A stretch of DNA of 50,239 nucleotides from Rubrivivax sp. (GCA_021298085.1 JAJTDE010000031.1:1-50239); one strand, 5' to 3'; positions 1 through 16,173 are shown, counted from the first letter of the stretch. Numbers and translations are program-made. The notes: a model not told the origin generated them from the letters alone.

Positions 1-3000
1 ACGGGCGCACTGGCCGCCCCAGCACCCTGCGCGCCAGCCTGCAGCATCTGCAGTTGCTGCTGCATCACGGCCAGTTGCTGGGCAAAGAGGGTCGCATACG
101 GTGATGCATCGAGCACCGCTGCGGCTGGCATCGACGCGGCCACGGCACTGAAGGTGGCAAGGGGAACCGGCGACGCAACGACCGCTGCTGGTGCCGGCAT
201 CGGTGCCACGACCGCAGACGGCTGGGACAACACCGGCGTCGGGACCTGTGGCGCCAGCTCCGTGGCCAAGGCCTGCACCGTCGAGACGTCTTCCAGCAGG
301 CGGCGCAAGGGTACCCGAACCCCCCACTCACGGTGCAGCGACTGCGACAGCTGGGTCAGCGCCAGCGAGTCAAGACCCAGCTCGAGGAATGATGACTGAG
401 GATCCAGGCCGGCGGCATCCACGCCGCTGAGCTCGGCCACCAGTTCACGCAAGCGGGGAAGAAAGTGCACAGCGACGTCCATGTTGTTCGAATCCAGACT
501 AGGTACGGGAACGAGGGGCGCTGTGACCGAGATCCGCTTGTCACGGGAAGTCCCGCCATCTGATCGGTGCACAGACTGCGCATCCACAGCCGTCGGCGGC
601 GGCACGGGCAGCGCGGGTTCCACCCAATGGGTGTTGCGGGCGAATGGGTAGGTGGGAAGGTCGACACGCCGCCAGGGTGGCGGGCTGAGTGCGTCGACGT
701 TCAGCCCGGCGCCCACCTGCCAGAGTTCACCCGCCGCAGCGATGACGGCACGATGCTGCGCAGCGGCGTCCAATGCAGCATCCTGCGCTGCGACTTCAGC
801 GTCAGCGGTCAGCGGCGCAGAACCCGCCGCCACAATCACCGGGCTTCGTCCGGCATCCGGCTGCTGCCGGGCCAGGCGCGACATGCCGTCACCCGGCCCG
901 ATGTCCAGCAAGGCATGGTCAGCCGCCAGGAGCGTGGCCAGGCCCTGGGAAAACTGGACAGGCTCACGCAGCTGCCGCGCCCAGTAGGCCGGCGACTGCG
1001 CTTCCTGCGCGGTGACAAACTGGCCGGTGAGCCCGCTGACCCAAGGGATGCGCGGCGCACTGCGACGGAACTCGGCCACCTTGGCCTCAAATGCCGGCAG
1101 CAGGCTGTCCATCATCGGCGAGTGGAAGGCATGCGAGGTGGCCAGCGCCTTGAACACCAGCCCCTGTGCCCGCAGTGCGTCTGCCACGGCCTTCATGGCG
1201 GGTGGTGGCCCTGCCAGGACATTCAAGCGCGGGCCATTGCAGGCCGCCAGCACCACCTGCTGACTCAGATACGGCTGCAGCTCGGCCACCGTGCCGCGGA
1301 CTGCGAGCATCACCCCCGGCGGCTGCTGCTGCATCAGGCGGCCACGCTCGGCCACCACGGCCAAGGTGTCATCACGGCTGAAACTGCCGGCCAGGCACGC
1401 GGCCGTCCATTCGCCCACGCTGTGACCCAGCAGCGCTGCTGGTTCAACGCCCCAGTGGGCATACAGCCGCGCCAGCGACAACTGCAGACTGACGATCGCG
1501 GGCTGCGCCCATTGCGTCTGGTCCAGCAACTGCTGCGCCCCTTGCAGGGCCTCCGCGTGACGGTGCTGAGGAAACAGCAGCTCCGTCAGGTCTCGACCCA
1601 GCAGGGGTTTCAGGGTGCGCAGGCAGCTGTCCAGCTCGTTCCTGAAGACCGGCTCCCGTTCATAGAGGCCGTGCCAGGCGAGCACACGCTGGGCGCCCTG
1701 GCCCGCCATCAGGAAGGCCACCTTCAGACCCGACCGAGTGCCAGCGGCGCGCTGCAGGCGTGGGGATGCTGGCGCCGCCACCGCGGCGAGTTGCCGTGCC
1801 GCGTCCGCCGCAGAGCTTGCCACTACGCTCACGCGATGGGCAAACGCCTGACGACCACGCTGCAGGGTCTGTACTGCACCCTGGAACTGCGCATCAGGCA
1901 GGTGTGCAAAGGCCTCAGACAGCCGCTCACAAGCCCTGCGCAGCGCGTCGGGGTCACGTGCCGACACCACCACCAGTCCGGGTTGCTCTTCGGGTTGTTC
2001 ACCCTGGGCGATCGCGACCACCGGTGGCTCTTCCAGCACCAGGTGCGCGTTGGTTCCACCCACGCCCAATGAGCTGACCGCTGCGCGGCGCGGATGCTGC
2101 CCTCGGGGCCAGGGCCGCGCGGTGCTGTGGACCACAAAGGGCGATGAATCCAGCTCCAGCTCAGGATGCGCCTGCCGGAAATTCGGCTGGCCGGGCAGTT
2201 CGCGGTGGTGCAGTGCCAAGGCCGCGCGGATCAAGCCCGCCACACCTGCGGCGGCGTCCAGGTGGCCCAGCGATGCCTTCAACGAACCCAGCGCGCAGAA
2301 GCCCTGCCCCTTCGCCCCGCCGGCCCGGAAGGCCTGCGTCAGCGCACGCACCTCGATGGGGTCCCCCAGCGCGGTCCCGGTGCCGTGCGCCTCGACATAC
2401 TGGATCGTCTGCGGATCGATCCCCGCCATGGCCTGGGCCATGGCCACGCACTCGGCCTGCCCCGTCACACTGGGCGCGGTGAAGCTGAGCTTGCCACGAC
2501 CGTCGTTGTTGAGGGCAGCGCCCTTGATCACCGCATAGATGCGGTCACCCGCGGCCAAGGCGTCGTCCAGACGCCTCAACACCACCACGCCAAGGCCGTT
2601 GCTGAAGACCGTTCCGCAGGCCTGCGCATCGAAGGGTCGACATTGGCCATCGGGTGACAGGATCGAGCCTTCCTGGTAGCGGTAACCACGCCGCTGCGGC
2701 AGCGTCACCGACACGCCCCCCGCCAGCGCCATGTCGCACTGGAATGCCTGCAGGCTCTGAACCGCCGTGGCCACGGCCACCAGTGAGGTCGAGCAGGCAG
2801 TGTGGATGCTGAGCGCCGGGCCACGCAAATCCAGCTTGTAGGCCACCCGAGTCGCCAGGTAGTGCTCCTGGTTGGCCATCTGGGTGGTCAAGAGGCCCAG
2901 CCTGTCGGTGACGTCGCGCCGCGACATCAGGTTGTTCAGGTAATAGCTGTTGGCGGTGGCGCCAGCAAACACACCCATGAGACCGTCAAAACGGGCTGGG

Positions 3001-3340
3001 TCGCAGGCGGCGTCCTCCAGGGCTTCCCAGCAAGCCTGCAGGAACAGGCGCTGCTGAGGGTCCAGCAAGGCCGCCTCCGCCGGGCTGAAGCCGAAGAAGC
3101 CTTCGTCAAAACAGGCCACGTCGTCGAGCACCCCACGCGCGGCCACGTAGCCCGGCTGGGCGCGTGCCTGCATGTCTTCCGCGAAGGAAGATTCCAGCTC
3201 GGCAGCCTCAAAGTGGCGTATGCCGCTGCGCCCGGCCTGGAGCATGCGCCAGAGGCTGCGAATGTCATTGGCGCCCGGGAAGCGGCCGGCCATGCCGACG
3301 ATGGCCACCCCTGCGTCGGGGTCGTACTGGTCTGCATAAC

Positions 3341-3344
<4 letters not shown>
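1..3344 (-). CDS. Type I polyketide synthase module KS-AT-ACP, partial (C-terminus beyond window)
   Basis: Modular polyketide synthase that should extend the chain handed over by the upstream NRPS with one malonyl unit. The first 1114 residues are visible. KS lies at about 10-435, with catalytic Cys184 in HTACSTSLVA, His320 in EAHGTGT and His361 in LKASLGHLDAAAG, so it looks active. AT lies at about 540-860, with Ser642 in GHSVGEW and the motif HAFHS, which usually marks malonyl-CoA specificity. ACP lies at about 955-1035, with carrier Ser993 in LGLDSLAL. No KR, DH or ER lies between AT and ACP. After the ACP comes a Gln/Met-rich stretch (FAQQLAVMQQQLQMLQ), which in hybrid PKSs often precedes an aminotransferase or luciferase-like monooxygenase domain. 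That is inference, because the frame is still open at base 1. The ATG overlaps the NRPS stop (ATGA), so the two are translationally coupled. Confidence 0.95.
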
Positions 3345-9916
<6,572 letters not shown>

Positions 9917-10178
9917 GGGTGCTCCGCTGGCTGGAATTCACACTGAGCAACCGAACCCGGGACGACATTGGCAATGCAAGGAAAGGTGGGCCGTAAGCCC
10001 GATGCCCGGCAGCCTAGCGGCAATTGCGTCCTGAAGCGCCCGGTTCACCACCGAAAGACCGCGTTCGCGGGAGTCCATAATGCGCGATTGTCAATCCAAG
10101 ATCGCCCGCAGCGGCACCGATTGACGGGTCATTGGCATACGCTGGCGGCCTTCCCGTTCATTCATATTTATTCCCACC
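9917..10178. other. Divergent intergenic region between NRPS and sugar dehydrogenase
   Basis: These 262 bases must hold the promoters for the NRPS-PKS operon (leftward) and the dehydrogenase-epimerase pair (rightward). The NRPS start has a good GGAG ribosome site. The rightward gene has no clear Shine-Dalgarno and is preceded by an AT-rich stretch (about 10158-10173). A TTGACG at about 10121 could be a -35 element, but no convincing -10 follows at the right distance. No operator or riboswitch was recognised. Confidence 0.4.
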
Positions 10179-11459
10179 ATGCTGACCGTTGCTGTTGTAG
10201 GCCTTGGCTATGTCGGTTTGCCGCTGGCCGTTGAGTTTGGGCGCCACCACCCCACCGTCGGGCTGGATCTCTCCGCCGAGAAGATCGAAGCCTACCGGGC
10301 GTATGTCGATCCCACGGGCGAGGTCAGTACCGAGGCGCTCAGGGCGGCAACGCTGCTGAAGCCCACCACTGACGCCAGCGCGCTGCGCGACGCCGATTTT
10401 GTGGTGGTGGCGGTGCCCACGCCCGTGGACGACGGCCACTCGCCTGACTTCGGCCCCCTGGTCGGCGCCAGTACCGCCGTGGGCAAGAACCTGAAACGCG
10501 GTGCCACCGTGGTGTTTGAAAGCACCGTTTATCCTGGTGCGACAGAAGAGGTGTGCATTCCGCTGATCGAGCAGCACTCAGGGCTGAAGTGGAAGGAAGA
10601 CTTCTTTGTGGGTTATTCGCCCGAGCGCATCAACCCGGGGGACAAGGAGCACACGCTCACCAAGATCCGCAAGGTGGTGTCCGGCGACACGCCGGCGACG
10701 CTGAAACACGTGGCAGAGGTTTACGGCAGCATCATCACCGCCGGTGTCTATCCGGCCTCCAGCATCAAGGTGGCTGAAGCCGCCAAGGTGATCGAAAACA
10801 CCCAGCGTGACCTGAACATCGCTCTCGTCAACGAGCTCTCGCTGATCTTCCACCGCATCGGTATCGATACGCTGGAGGTTCTCGAGGCCGCGGGCACCAA
10901 GTGGAATTTCCTGCCCTTCAGGCCTGGCTTGGTGGGGGGCCACTGCATCGGCGTCGACCCGTACTACCTGACGTACAAGGCCGAGACACTGGGATATCAC
11001 CCGCAGGTGATCCTGGCCGGGCGCCGCATCAACGACGGCATGGGCCGGTACATCGCCGAACAGACCGTCAAGCAGATGATCCAGGCAGGGCATGCGGTCA
11101 AAGGTGCCAACGTGCTGGTGCTGGGCCTGACGTTCAAGGAAAACTGCCCTGACCTGCGCAACAGCAAGGTCATCGACGTGATCCAGGAACTGAAGAGCTA
11201 CGGGTGCCATGTCATCGTTCATGACCCCATCGCTTCTCACCTCGAGGCGCAGCATGAGTACGGTGTGTCGCTGACTGCGTGGGAAGACCTTCCCGCCGCC
11301 ACCGCGATGGTATTGGCAGTGGCGCACGATAGCCTGGTGCAACGCAGTGTGGATGAACTGAGCGCAAAGCTGTTGCCCGGGGGTGTCGTCGCAGACGTCA
11401 AGTGCCGCACGCCGGCCGCTGCCCTTCGCGAACGGGGTCACCCCGTCTGGCGGCTGTGA
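10179..11459 (+). CDS. tviB: UDP-N-acetylglucosamine/galactosamine 6-dehydrogenase (TviB/WbpO type)
   Basis: NAD-dependent dehydrogenase (426 aa) oxidising C6 of a UDP-N-acetylhexosamine to the uronic acid, a precursor for acidic surface polysaccharide. The Rossmann motif VVGLGYVGLPLA lies at residues 6-17. The central dehydrogenase helix contains the family sequence YSPERINPGD, and the catalytic Cys256 lies in VGGHCIGVDPYYL. The C-terminal UDP-binding domain has LGLTFKENCPDLRNSK. Length and motifs match the TviB/WbpO/WbpA subgroup rather than plain UDP-glucose dehydrogenases (Ugd). The next gene, 33 bp downstream, is the 4-epimerase that partners TviB-like enzymes, so together they should make UDP-GalNAcA from UDP-GlcNAc. 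The exact substrate order is inferred from that pairing. Confidence 0.93.
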   Translation: MLTVAVVGLGYVGLPLAVEFGRHHPTVGLDLSAEKIEAYRAYVDPTGEVSTEALRAATLLKPTTDASALRDADFVVVAVPTPVDDGHSPDFGPLVGASTAVGKNLKRGATVVFESTVYPGATEEVCIPLIEQHSGLKWKEDFFVGYSPERINPGDKEHTLTKIRKVVSGDTPATLKHVAEVYGSIITAGVYPASSIKVAEAAKVIENTQRDLNIALVNELSLIFHRIGIDTLEVLEAAGTKWNFLPFRPGLVGGHCIGVDPYYLTYKAETLGYHPQVILAGRRINDGMGRYIAEQTVKQMIQAGHAVKGANVLVLGLTFKENCPDLRNSKVIDVIQELKSYGCHVIVHDPIASHLEAQHEYGVSLTAWEDLPAATAMVLAVAHDSLVQRSVDELSAKLLPGGVVADVKCRTPAAALRERGHPVWRL

Positions 11460-11492
11460 GCACGGCTCCGGCCGAACGACAGAGGATCTGCG

Positions 11493-12548
11493 ATGAGTGA
11501 ACGCTCCGCACAGGGATGGAGCTTGATCGAGCAGCAGTTGGCCGCCAGCGGTCGCAGCCGCTGGTTGGTGACAGGCTGCGCAGGATTCATTGGTTCCCAC
11601 CTGATCGAAGCGTTGCTGAGCGCCGGCCAAGAGGTCTGCGGTCTGGACAACTTTTCGACCGGCCACCGGCATAACCTGGACGATGTACGTTCGCGGGTCG
11701 GCGAGGCGGCCTGGTCGGCCTTTACCCTCGTCGAGGGTGACATTGCAGACCCTGCGGTGTGTGAGCAGGTCTGCCAGGGTGGGCCAATCGTGCTGCACCA
11801 GGCTGCGCTGGGCTCGGTCCCCCGTTCGCTGGCGGATCCGATCACCACGCATCGCGCGAACGCCACGGGTTTCCTGAACCTGCTGTGGGCCGCGCAACGC
11901 CATGGCGTGCCTCGGTTTGTCTACGCTGCCTCCAGCTCGACGTATGGAGACTCCCCCAGCCTGCCCAAGGTGGAGGACATCATTGGTAGACCCTTGTCGC
12001 CGTATGCCGTCACCAAGTACCTGAACGAGCTTTATGCGGACGTCTTTGGCCGTTGTTACGGTCTACAGACCGTCGGCCTGCGGTACTTCAATGTCTTCGG
12101 GCCCCGACAAGACCCAAACGGTGCGTACGCGGCAGTGATCCCGCGCTGGGTGGCCACCATGTTGCGTCATGAGGTTTGCACCATCAACGGCGATGGCGAG
12201 ACCTCACGCGATTTTTGCTATGTGCGCAACGCGGTGCAGGCCAACCTGCTGGCCGCCCTGAGCCAAGACCCGCAGGCCGTCAACCAGGTCTACAACGTCG
12301 CCTATGGGCAGCGCACCACCTTGAAGGCCTTGCACGCCGCGCTGGCGTCTCAGGTGTCGGCGCATTGCTCACCGATGGTGGTGGCCGAGCCACGGTTCGC
12401 GGACTTCAGGGCGGGGGATGTCAGGCATTCGCTTGCCGACATCAGCAAGGCAGTGGAGCGTCTGGGCTATCTACCCACGCACTCTGCAGCGCAAGGCATC
12501 GCTGAGGCCGTGCCCTGGTACGTGCAGCGTGCTCGACAAGCCTCTTGA
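11493..12548 (+). CDS. tviC: UDP-N-acetylglucosamine 4-epimerase, SDR family (TviC/WbpP type)
   Basis: Extended short-chain dehydrogenase (351 aa) that interconverts UDP-GlcNAc and UDP-GalNAc, or their uronic acids, at C4. The glycine-rich NAD motif [11 protein letters not shown] lies near residues 27-37. The catalytic Ser lies in AASSSTYGD, and Tyr171-x3-Lys175 lies in [27 protein letters not shown] is the substrate-binding signature of the WbpP/TviC/VipB group. A Shine-Dalgarno (AGAGGA) lies upstream of the ATG. It follows the dehydrogenase with a 33 bp gap and is followed by tandem hairpins, so the two genes appear to form a short operon. No glycosyltransferase or Wzx/Wzy gene is visible nearby. 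Confidence 0.9.
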   Translation: MSERSAQGWSLIEQQLAASGRSRWLVTGCAGFIGSHLIEALLSAGQEVCGLDNFSTGHRHNLDDVRSRVGEAAWSAFTLVEGDIADPAVCEQVCQGGPIVLHQAALGSVPRSLADPITTHRANATGFLNLLWAAQRHGVPRFVYAASSSTYGDSPSLPKVEDIIGRPLSPYAVTKYLNELYADVFGRCYGLQTVGLRYFNVFGPRQDPNGAYAAVIPRWVATMLRHEVCTINGDGETSRDFCYVRNAVQANLLAALSQDPQAVNQVYNVAYGQRTTLKALHAALASQVSAHCSPMVVAEPRFADFRAGDVRHSLADISKAVERLGYLPTHSAAQGIAEAVPWYVQRARQAS

Positions 12549-12558
12549 TCCTGCCCCA

Positions 12559-12601
12559 CGAGGCGCCTGATGGCGCCTCGCGTCAGGCCGGCGGCCTGAC
12601 G
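12559..12601. terminator. Two tandem perfect hairpins between convergent genes
   Basis: Two perfect inverted repeats lie end to end. The first has a 9-bp stem at 12559-12567/12572-12580 with loop TGAT. The second has a 9-bp stem at 12581-12589/12593-12601 with loop GGC. Both are GC-rich and lack a U-tract. They sit between the converging epimerase and erpA genes, where they could act as a bidirectional terminator or as a stabilising 3' end. Confidence 0.65.
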
Positions 12602-12617
12602 CCGCCGACACAGAGAC

Positions 12618-12992
12618 TCAGACCGAGAACGACGACCCGCAGCCGCAGGTCGTGGTGGCGTTCGGGTTTTTGATCACAAACTGGGCACCCTGCAAATCGT
12701 CCTTGTAGTCGATCTCAGCGCCCATCAGATACTGCAGGCTCATCGCGTCGATCAGCAGCGTCACGCCATTCTTCGTCATCTGCGTGTCGTCTTCGTTGAC
12801 CACTTCGTCGAAGGTAAAACCATACTGGAAACCTGAGCAGCCACCGCCCTGCACAAACACGCGGAGCTTCAACTCAGGGTTACCTTCCTCGTCAACCAGC
12901 TCCTTGACCTTGTGCGAGGCGCTGTCAGTAAACACCAGCGGGGCCGGCATTTCTTCGATCATGGCGGGCAATGCTTCTGCAACGGCGTTCAT
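12618..12992 (-). CDS. erpA: Iron-sulfur cluster insertion protein ErpA
   Basis: A-type Fe-S carrier (124 aa) that delivers clusters to apo-proteins. The three ligand cysteines lie in [10 protein letters not shown] and at the C-terminus in [12 protein letters not shown], the HesB/IscA/ErpA pattern. The acidic N-terminal half and the stretch [20 protein letters not shown] are typical of betaproteobacterial ErpA. It is the last gene of the rplM-rpsI-(membrane protein)-bactofilin-erpA block, 8 bp after the bactofilin stop, so it is probably cotranscribed with that gene. IscA is the alternative name, but no isc cluster is nearby. Confidence 0.95.
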   Translation of the reverse strand: MNAVAEALPAMIEEMPAPLVFTDSASHKVKELVDEEGNPELKLRVFVQGGGCSGFQYGFTFDEVVNEDDTQMTKNGVTLLIDAMSLQYLMGAEIDYKDDLQGAQFVIKNPNATTTCGCGSSFSV

Positions 12993-13000
12993 GTCTCTTC

Positions 13001-13363
13001 CTACAGCTCGTCAAAGTGGAGTATCAATTCGCCGTGAACCACGGCTCCAGGGTGCATCTCCAGCAGTTCATAGGCGATGTCACCCTGGATGCGGGCGGTC
13101 GGCTGCAATTCCAGCAGACCGGTACACATCACCGGGCCCACGACCTCGCCGACCACGATGACATGCTCCGCGTGGATGCGGCCTGACACCCGCCCCTTGG
13201 CACCGACCACCAACAAGCTGGGCGCGTCCTTGACAGACATCAGGTCACCGATCACCTCACCATCGACACGCATGCCGTCGGTGAAATCGACCGAACCTTT
13301 CAGGAGAACGCCTTCGCCAATCAAGCTGCGGATGGGCGGCTGTTTCTTGCGGTTCCAGGGCAT
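13001..13363 (-). CDS. Bactofilin-family polymer-forming cytoskeletal protein
   Basis: Small beta-helical scaffold protein (120 aa from the chosen start) that polymerises under the membrane to position cell-envelope functions. The core shows the repeating short-turn pattern of bactofilins: [20 protein letters not shown], then [18 protein letters not shown] and [20 protein letters not shown]. The frame is open upstream to 13468. The ATG at 13363 ([10 protein letters not shown]) is chosen because AAAGGA lies about 9 nt before it, whereas the ATG at 13372 is too close to that Shine-Dalgarno. The N-terminus MPWNRKKQ fits the membrane-targeting or basic start of this family. It lies just upstream of erpA. 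Confidence 0.88.
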   Translation of the reverse strand: MPWNRKKQPPIRSLIGEGVLLKGSVDFTDGMRVDGEVIGDLMSVKDAPSLLVVGAKGRVSGRIHAEHVIVVGEVVGPVMCTGLLELQPTARIQGDIAYELLEMHPGAVVHGELILHFDEL

Positions 13364-13492
13364 CAAGGGCATTCCTTTGCTCGCCGCTGCGCATGTACTC
13401 GCGGCCGCATGTGTCAGTAGATTCGGTTCAGACGGAACCGGCAACTGGTTGACGACGGCGAGCCCCACGGCATGACGCAGACGCCAGGCGCA

Positions 13493-14206
13493 TCAAAGGC
13501 GGTGCGTGTACGTGGCACGAACCGTCGAACGGCTATCCAGCAGACGGATGGTGACGGATCGTACCGTGACTTCTGCCGGGTAGCTCAGGTTACCGTCCAC
13601 CCGAGCGTACTGGCGCAGCCTCACGTCGCCCTTGCCACCTTCCTGGGGCGCCCCTGTCCAGGGACGGTTGCCGGCCACCACTCCGACGAGGGTGATGTCA
13701 TAACGGCCCACAAATTCGGTCGCGTCGCGACCGCTTTGCATGAGGAGCATCTGCAACCGCATGCGCCCTGGCACTTTGATGTCAGCCCGCACCCCTCGCA
13801 CCGAGAGCCCCTCGGCGCCCGCAGGCATGAGCCGCTCAAAAAAGGCCAGATTGGTCTTCAGCTCTTGCGCTTCAGCCTCGAGCTGGCGAACCGTCTGGGC
13901 CAACTTTTCCTGGGCAGCACGTTCTGCCTTGAGCAGGCTTTCCGACGTGTTGGCCACCGACGCAGCACGCTCGTTGTCCGAGCGCAGCCGCTGAACTTCG
14001 ACCCGCAGTTGTGCAAGCTCCTGTTTGTCGCTTCGGTCGAGGCCCGCAATGCCCTTGCCGGTTTCGAACGCCCACAGGGCCAGGGCGGCGGAAAAACCCA
14101 GTACCAGCGCAGCCGCCACCCACCGCAAGGGCCAGGGCAGATGGCTGCGCACGGTCATGCGCGGTGCACTGACCGACAGCCGGCGACGCAAGAGTTTCCA
14201 ACGCAT
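13493..14206 (-). CDS. Single-pass membrane coiled-coil protein (DUF6776-like)
   Basis: About 237 aa from the ATG at 14206 (MRWKLLRRRLSV). A basic N-terminus is followed by one membrane segment (WVAAALVLGFSAALALWAF, about residues 32-50). A coiled coil rich in Leu, Glu and Arg spans roughly 60-120 (LAQLRVEVQRLRSDNERA...). A C-terminal beta-rich domain contains the FERLMPAG and RGVRADI patterns. It resembles the conserved Burkholderiales family found between rpsI and erpA (DUF6776). No enzymatic residues are apparent; the topology suggests a cell-envelope or division-linked role, but function is unknown. The start is uncertain, as no clear Shine-Dalgarno precedes 14206 and the frame stays open to 14392 inside rpsI. 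Confidence 0.75.
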   Translation of the reverse strand: MRWKLLRRRLSVSAPRMTVRSHLPWPLRWVAAALVLGFSAALALWAFETGKGIAGLDRSDKQELAQLRVEVQRLRSDNERAASVANTSESLLKAERAAQEKLAQTVRQLEAEAQELKTNLAFFERLMPAGAEGLSVRGVRADIKVPGRMRLQMLLMQSGRDATEFVGRYDITLVGVVAGNRPWTGAPQEGGKGDVRLRQYARVDGNLSYPAEVTVRSVTIRLLDSRSTVRATYTHRL

Positions 14207-14315
14207 GATGCATGGAGGCAGATGCACTGGCCACGCTGGAGGCGGTGGCCGATGCATCAGCACCGGAAGCGGCAGCCGCGAAGGCGCCGCCTCGAAAGCT
14301 TCCGGTGCGCGCCGA

Positions 14316-14708
14316 TCAGCGCTTGCTGAACTGCTTCCGACGACGAGCGCCGTGCAGACCGACCTTCTTGCGTTCAACTTCGCGAGCGTCACGCGTCACG
14401 AAGCCCGCATGGCTGAGTTCAGGCTTGAGCGCTGCGTCGTAGTCGATCAGAGCCCGCGTGATGCCGTGGCGCACCGCGCCAGCCTGGCCAGACTCGCCGC
14501 CACCATGCACATTGACCTTGATGTCAAAGCTCTGTGCGTTGTTCGTCAGCAGCAAGGGCTGCTGGACGATCATGATGGAGGTCTGGCGCCCGAAATACTG
14601 ATCGAGGGGTTTGCCATTGACCGTGATGACGCCACTGCCCTTCTTGATGAAGACGCGTGCGACGGACGACTTGCGGCGGCCTGTGCCGTTGTTCCATTGA
14701 CCGATCAT
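14316..14708 (-). CDS. rpsI: 30S ribosomal protein S9
   Basis: Ribosomal protein S9 (130 aa), whose C-terminal tail reaches the P-site tRNA. It begins [20 protein letters not shown] and ends in the invariant [14 protein letters not shown]. The ATG at 14708 has AAGGA 7 nt upstream; a longer in-frame extension would run into rplM and is rejected. It lies 10 bp after rplM and is cotranscribed with it, as in nearly all bacteria. Confidence 0.98.
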   Translation of the reverse strand: MIGQWNNGTGRRKSSVARVFIKKGSGVITVNGKPLDQYFGRQTSIMIVQQPLLLTNNAQSFDIKVNVHGGGESGQAGAVRHGITRALIDYDAALKPELSHAGFVTRDAREVERKKVGLHGARRRKQFSKR

Positions 14709-14718
14709 CAGCGTTCCT

Positions 14719-15147
14719 TCAGATCTCGAGCGTCTTCGGCTGCTGAGCGGTGTGCGGGTGCGTGGCACCGGCATAGACCTTCAGCTTCTTGATCATCGCG
14801 TAGCCCAGGGGGCCCTTGGGCAGCATGCCCTTGACCGCCTTTTCAATGGCGCGGCCAGGGTGGCGGGCTTGCATGTCCTTGAAGGCCGTGGCACGGATGC
14901 CGCCCGGATAACCCGTGTGGCGGTAGTAGATCTTGTCCGTGGCCTTAGCCCCGGTGACACGGATCTTGTCGGCGTTGACGATGACGATGAAATCGCCGGT
15001 ATCGACGTGAGGCGTGTAAGTGGCCTTGTGCTTGCCGCGCAAACGGAGTGCCACTTCGCTGGCAACACGTCCGAGCACCTTGTCGGTGGCGTCAATCACA
15101 AACCACTCGTGCGTCACTTCGGCCGGCTTGGCGCTGAAGGTCTTCAT
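14719..15147 (-). CDS. rplM: 50S ribosomal protein L13
   Basis: Ribosomal protein L13 (142 aa), an early assembly protein of the large subunit. Family signatures are seen in order: [48 protein letters not shown], and [20 protein letters not shown] near the C-terminus. The start ATG at 15147 gives the usual length and has AGGA 8 nt upstream; the in-frame extension to 15312 is not conserved and is rejected. First gene of the ribosomal block, with a likely promoter about 200 bp upstream. Confidence 0.98.
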   Translation of the reverse strand: MKTFSAKPAEVTHEWFVIDATDKVLGRVASEVALRLRGKHKATYTPHVDTGDFIVIVNADKIRVTGAKATDKIYYRHTGYPGGIRATAFKDMQARHPGRAIEKAVKGMLPKGPLGYAMIKKLKVYAGATHPHTAQQPKTLEI

Positions 15148-15349
15148 GAGGAGGTTCCTGAGGTGGCACGGAAACCCGTGCCGACTTGGCTTGCTGGCCC
15201 GCCAGGCCGTGGCCAGGTGCCGCCTTGTTACCGACGGCCTCTGGAACCTGCGCTCCTGGGCTGGCCCGGATTCATTCACACCAACCCACGAGGCTTGGCG
15301 TGTTGTTGACACCCGTTCTTCTTCCTGCCAATTCCGGAAAAAGCCTGCC

Positions 15350-15355
15350 AGTATA
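15350..15355 (-). promoter_or_regulatory. Candidate -10 element of the rplM-rpsI promoter
   Basis: On the minus strand the sequence AAGCTATACTGG contains TATACT, one mismatch from the sigma70 -10 consensus, about 200 nt before rplM. No strong -35 lies 16-18 nt upstream. The call rests mainly on the -10 and on the position before a ribosomal protein operon. Confidence 0.4.
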
Positions 15356-15461
15356 GCTTAGGGAGCATCCCGTGGGTTCACTTCAACTCGCCCGTTGGCG
15401 ATGTCCAACGCTCACAGCGGGCTATGTGGGCGAAGACACCGTCAAGAATCAGTGTTTACCC

Positions 15462-15467
15462 TATATT
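15462..15467 (+). promoter_or_regulatory. Candidate -10 element before the GNAT gene
   Basis: TATATT lies 8 nt before the ATG at 15476, in a short AT-rich patch that stands out from the surrounding GC-rich DNA. A start site 6-8 nt downstream would fall almost on the ATG, giving a leaderless or nearly leaderless message. The -35 region is weak, so this is tentative. Confidence 0.3.
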
Positions 15468-15475
15468 GCCTCTCC

Positions 15476-16138
15476 ATGAACACCCCATCTGCACCCGCGT
15501 CACCCCTGCAGACTACGGCAAAGCCACTGCCAGACGCACCGGAGGCACCTCCTCAGTGGGTGCCCGTCAAGAGGCTGTCTGAACGCTGGCGGCCCCAGAT
15601 TGAAGATCACTTGCTCAGCCTGCGAAACGAGGACCGATACCTGCGCTTCGGTGCAGTGGCCTCTGACGCGATGATCCAGGCTTATGTGAATGGCTTGCGC
15701 TTTGAGCATGACGACGTGGTGGGTGTGTTCAATCGACGGCTGCAGCTGGTGGCCGTAGCCCATCTGGCCTTTGACGGCGGGCCTCGTCCGTCCACGGCCG
15801 AATACGGAATCTCAGTGAGTGAGCACTTGCGTGGCATGGGCTATGGCAAACGCCTGTTCGCTCACGCAGTGCTGATGGCTCGCCATCGGGGCGTCCAGTG
15901 CCTGAAGATCCATGCACTGGCGGAAAACACGGCGATGCTGCAGATTGCACGCGATGCTGGCGGCACCGTCAGCCGCGAAGGAAGCGACGCCGAGGCAACC
16001 CTGTGGCTGCCGGCACCGGACAACGGTTCACGCTGGGAACTGTGGCTTGAACACTGGGCAGGCGATCTGGACTTCCACTTCAAGCGGCGTACCAATCAGC
16101 CTGACCGACCGACCTCCGGGGTGTCTGGGCCTGTCTGA
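15476..16138 (+). CDS. GNAT-family N-acetyltransferase
   Basis: Acyl-CoA-dependent acetyltransferase (220 aa from the chosen start) with unknown acceptor. The central GNAT fold is visible: a beta-strand with YGISVSEHLRGMGYGKRL, in which RGMGYG is the acetyl-CoA pyrophosphate-binding loop, then helix LFAHAVLMARHRGVQCLKI and the sequence ALAENTAMLQIARDAGG. The ATG at 15476 (MNTPSAPASP) is chosen because the upstream extension to 15395 lacks family-like sequence and overlaps the candidate promoter. No Shine-Dalgarno is seen. The C-terminal 50 residues include a Trp-rich stretch (WELWLEHWAGDLDFHF). Confidence 0.85.
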   Translation: MNTPSAPASPLQTTAKPLPDAPEAPPQWVPVKRLSERWRPQIEDHLLSLRNEDRYLRFGAVASDAMIQAYVNGLRFEHDDVVGVFNRRLQLVAVAHLAFDGGPRPSTAEYGISVSEHLRGMGYGKRLFAHAVLMARHRGVQCLKIHALAENTAMLQIARDAGGTVSREGSDAEATLWLPAPDNGSRWELWLEHWAGDLDFHFKRRTNQPDRPTSGVSGPV

Positions 16139-16141
16139 GCG

Positions 16142-16173
16142 GCAGTAATGCCCGATGGCATCCGGGCTATTGC
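16142..16173 (+). terminator. Imperfect hairpin after the GNAT gene
   Basis: GCAGTAATGCCCG and CGGGCTATTGC form an 11-pair stem (one G-U pair) with a 2-nt bulge and an 8-nt loop, starting 4 nt after the stop. No clean U-tract follows. It is a plausible but unproven terminator. Confidence 0.35.

Noticed and set aside
567..2072. Long rightward open frame (501 codons) inside the PKS
   Set aside because: It runs antisense to KS/AT coding sequence with all catalytic residues, and its translation is Arg/His/Gln-rich with no family pattern. A high-GC shadow.
10578..11903. Leftward open frame of 441 codons across the dehydrogenase and epimerase
   Set aside because: Both genes are intact on the other strand and this frame shows no domain.
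13364..13468. Longer N-terminus for bactofilin (start at 13468)
   Set aside because: The extra 35 residues do not resemble the family and a good Shine-Dalgarno favours 13363.
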